Source of the DNA: CAZNXE01 sp964576465
Lineage (GTDB): Bacteria; Planctomycetota; Planctomycetia; Pirellulales; JAEUIK01
NCBI GenBank assembly: GCA_964576465.1
Contig: CAZNXE010000140.1
Coordinates: 1-14,516, forward strand
Length of the DNA stretch: 14,516 nt
Direction of reading: 5' to 3'
Of the stretch, positions 14,059 to 14,516 are shown in pieces. Numbering within the stretch: position 1 is the first letter of the stretch; each line of letters begins with the position of its first letter. Made by a program: the position numbers and the translations under genes. Under the pieces are notes generated by a model. It saw only the letters and a program-made list of their open reading frames with translations, did not search any database and was not told the origin of the DNA.

Positions 14059-14516
14059 CTAACGTACGATCCGCAGCAGGGTCTGCAAGATGATCTTCAC
14101 GTCGAGCCAGAGTGATGCTTGGCGGATGTACTGGCGGCTGATCGCAATCTTGTCCGGCAGAATCTGGTGAATGTAAGCCTGCTCGGGATCTTCAGCGCTG
14201 GCGAGAATCTCTGACTCGTCGCGATATTTGAGCGAGGCCAGATCGGTGATGCCGGGACGGACGCTTAGTACCTCGCGGTACGCATCGCGCATCTGATCAA
14301 CATAGCGCGAGACCTCGGGTCGAGGACCAACGAGGCTCATGTCGCCTGTCACGACGTTGATCAATTGAGGGAGCTCATCGATTTTCAGTTTGCGGAGCCA
14401 GCGCCCCGAGCGCGTTACCCGAGGGTCGCCGGTGACGGTGAGTTGCCCACCAAGCTTGGGAGCATCGACGACCATCGTGCGAAACTTGTACATCGCAAAG
14501 GGACGAAAGTTGCGCC
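14059..14516 (-). CDS. Bacterial sugar transferase, C-terminal part (runs off the window)
   Basis: Partial gene: the N-terminal end lies beyond 14516, and the frame remains open to the edge, where it reads RNFRPFAMYKFRTM. The visible 152 aa hold the polyprenyl-phosphate sugar-1-phosphate transferase core: YKFRTM, RWLRKLKIDELPQLINVVTGDMSLVGPRPE, and RPGITDLASLKYRDE. This family (WbaP/PglC-like) moves a hexose-1-phosphate from a nucleotide sugar onto undecaprenyl phosphate at the inner membrane, the first committed step of polysaccharide assembly. Whether it has the large N-terminal membrane domain cannot be seen here. It converges on the repeat protein gene, so it belongs to a separate transcript of the same locus. 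Confidence 0.93.
   Translation of the reverse strand, partial: RNFRPFAMYKFRTMVVDAPKLGGQLTVTGDPRVTRSGRWLRKLKIDELPQLINVVTGDMSLVGPRPEVSRYVDQMRDAYREVLSVRPGITDLASLKYRDESEILASAEDPEQAYIHQILPDKIAISRQYIRQASLWLDVKIILQTLLRIVR

Overview
The window reads like chromosomal DNA of a planctomycete, probably of the Pirellulales type. This is an inference from gene content (a secreted DUF1080 protein, an extracellular-glycan locus, a SulP/carbonic-anhydrase-like pair) and from REP-like palindromes in the intergenic spaces. No rRNA, tRNA, CRISPR array, transposase or integrase is visible.

Layout. Left (1-2100, minus strand): an NAD-dependent sugar-nucleotide epimerase and a hexapeptide-repeat O-acetyltransferase. 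Centre-left (2599-5755, plus): a secreted DUF1080 protein, then a two-gene TcmP/DUF5131 cassette that looks more AT-rich than its surroundings. The cassette lies between the intact 3' end of the DUF1080 gene and a second, diverged 49-bp copy of that 3' end, and a REP-like inverted pair abuts the second copy. Centre (5884-9000, plus): a probable inorganic-carbon module made of an MpsC/DUF2294 protein, a beta-carbonic-anhydrase-like protein lacking key active-site residues, and a SulP transporter with a STAS-like tail. A structured leader with a candidate promoter and two terminator-type hairpins separates MpsC from the other two. Right (9278-13755, plus): a class II asparagine-synthetase-type amidotransferase, a NodU-family carbamoyltransferase, and an unrecognised protein built of two internal repeats. 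The right edge (minus) holds the C-terminal part of an undecaprenyl-phosphate sugar phosphotransferase that runs off the window.

How the genes fit together. The epimerase, acetyltransferase, amidotransferase, carbamoyltransferase and sugar phosphotransferase are the expected parts of a surface or exopolysaccharide locus: precursor supply, lipid-linked initiation, and acetyl, amide and carbamoyl decoration. The DUF1080/TcmP/DUF5131 and carbon-module segments sit inside this locus like accessory insertions. The observations most worth following are the duplicated gene end flanking the TcmP cassette, the degenerate carbonic anhydrase fixed next to SulP, the double-hairpin leader, and two REP elements that differ in sequence but share the same outer head.
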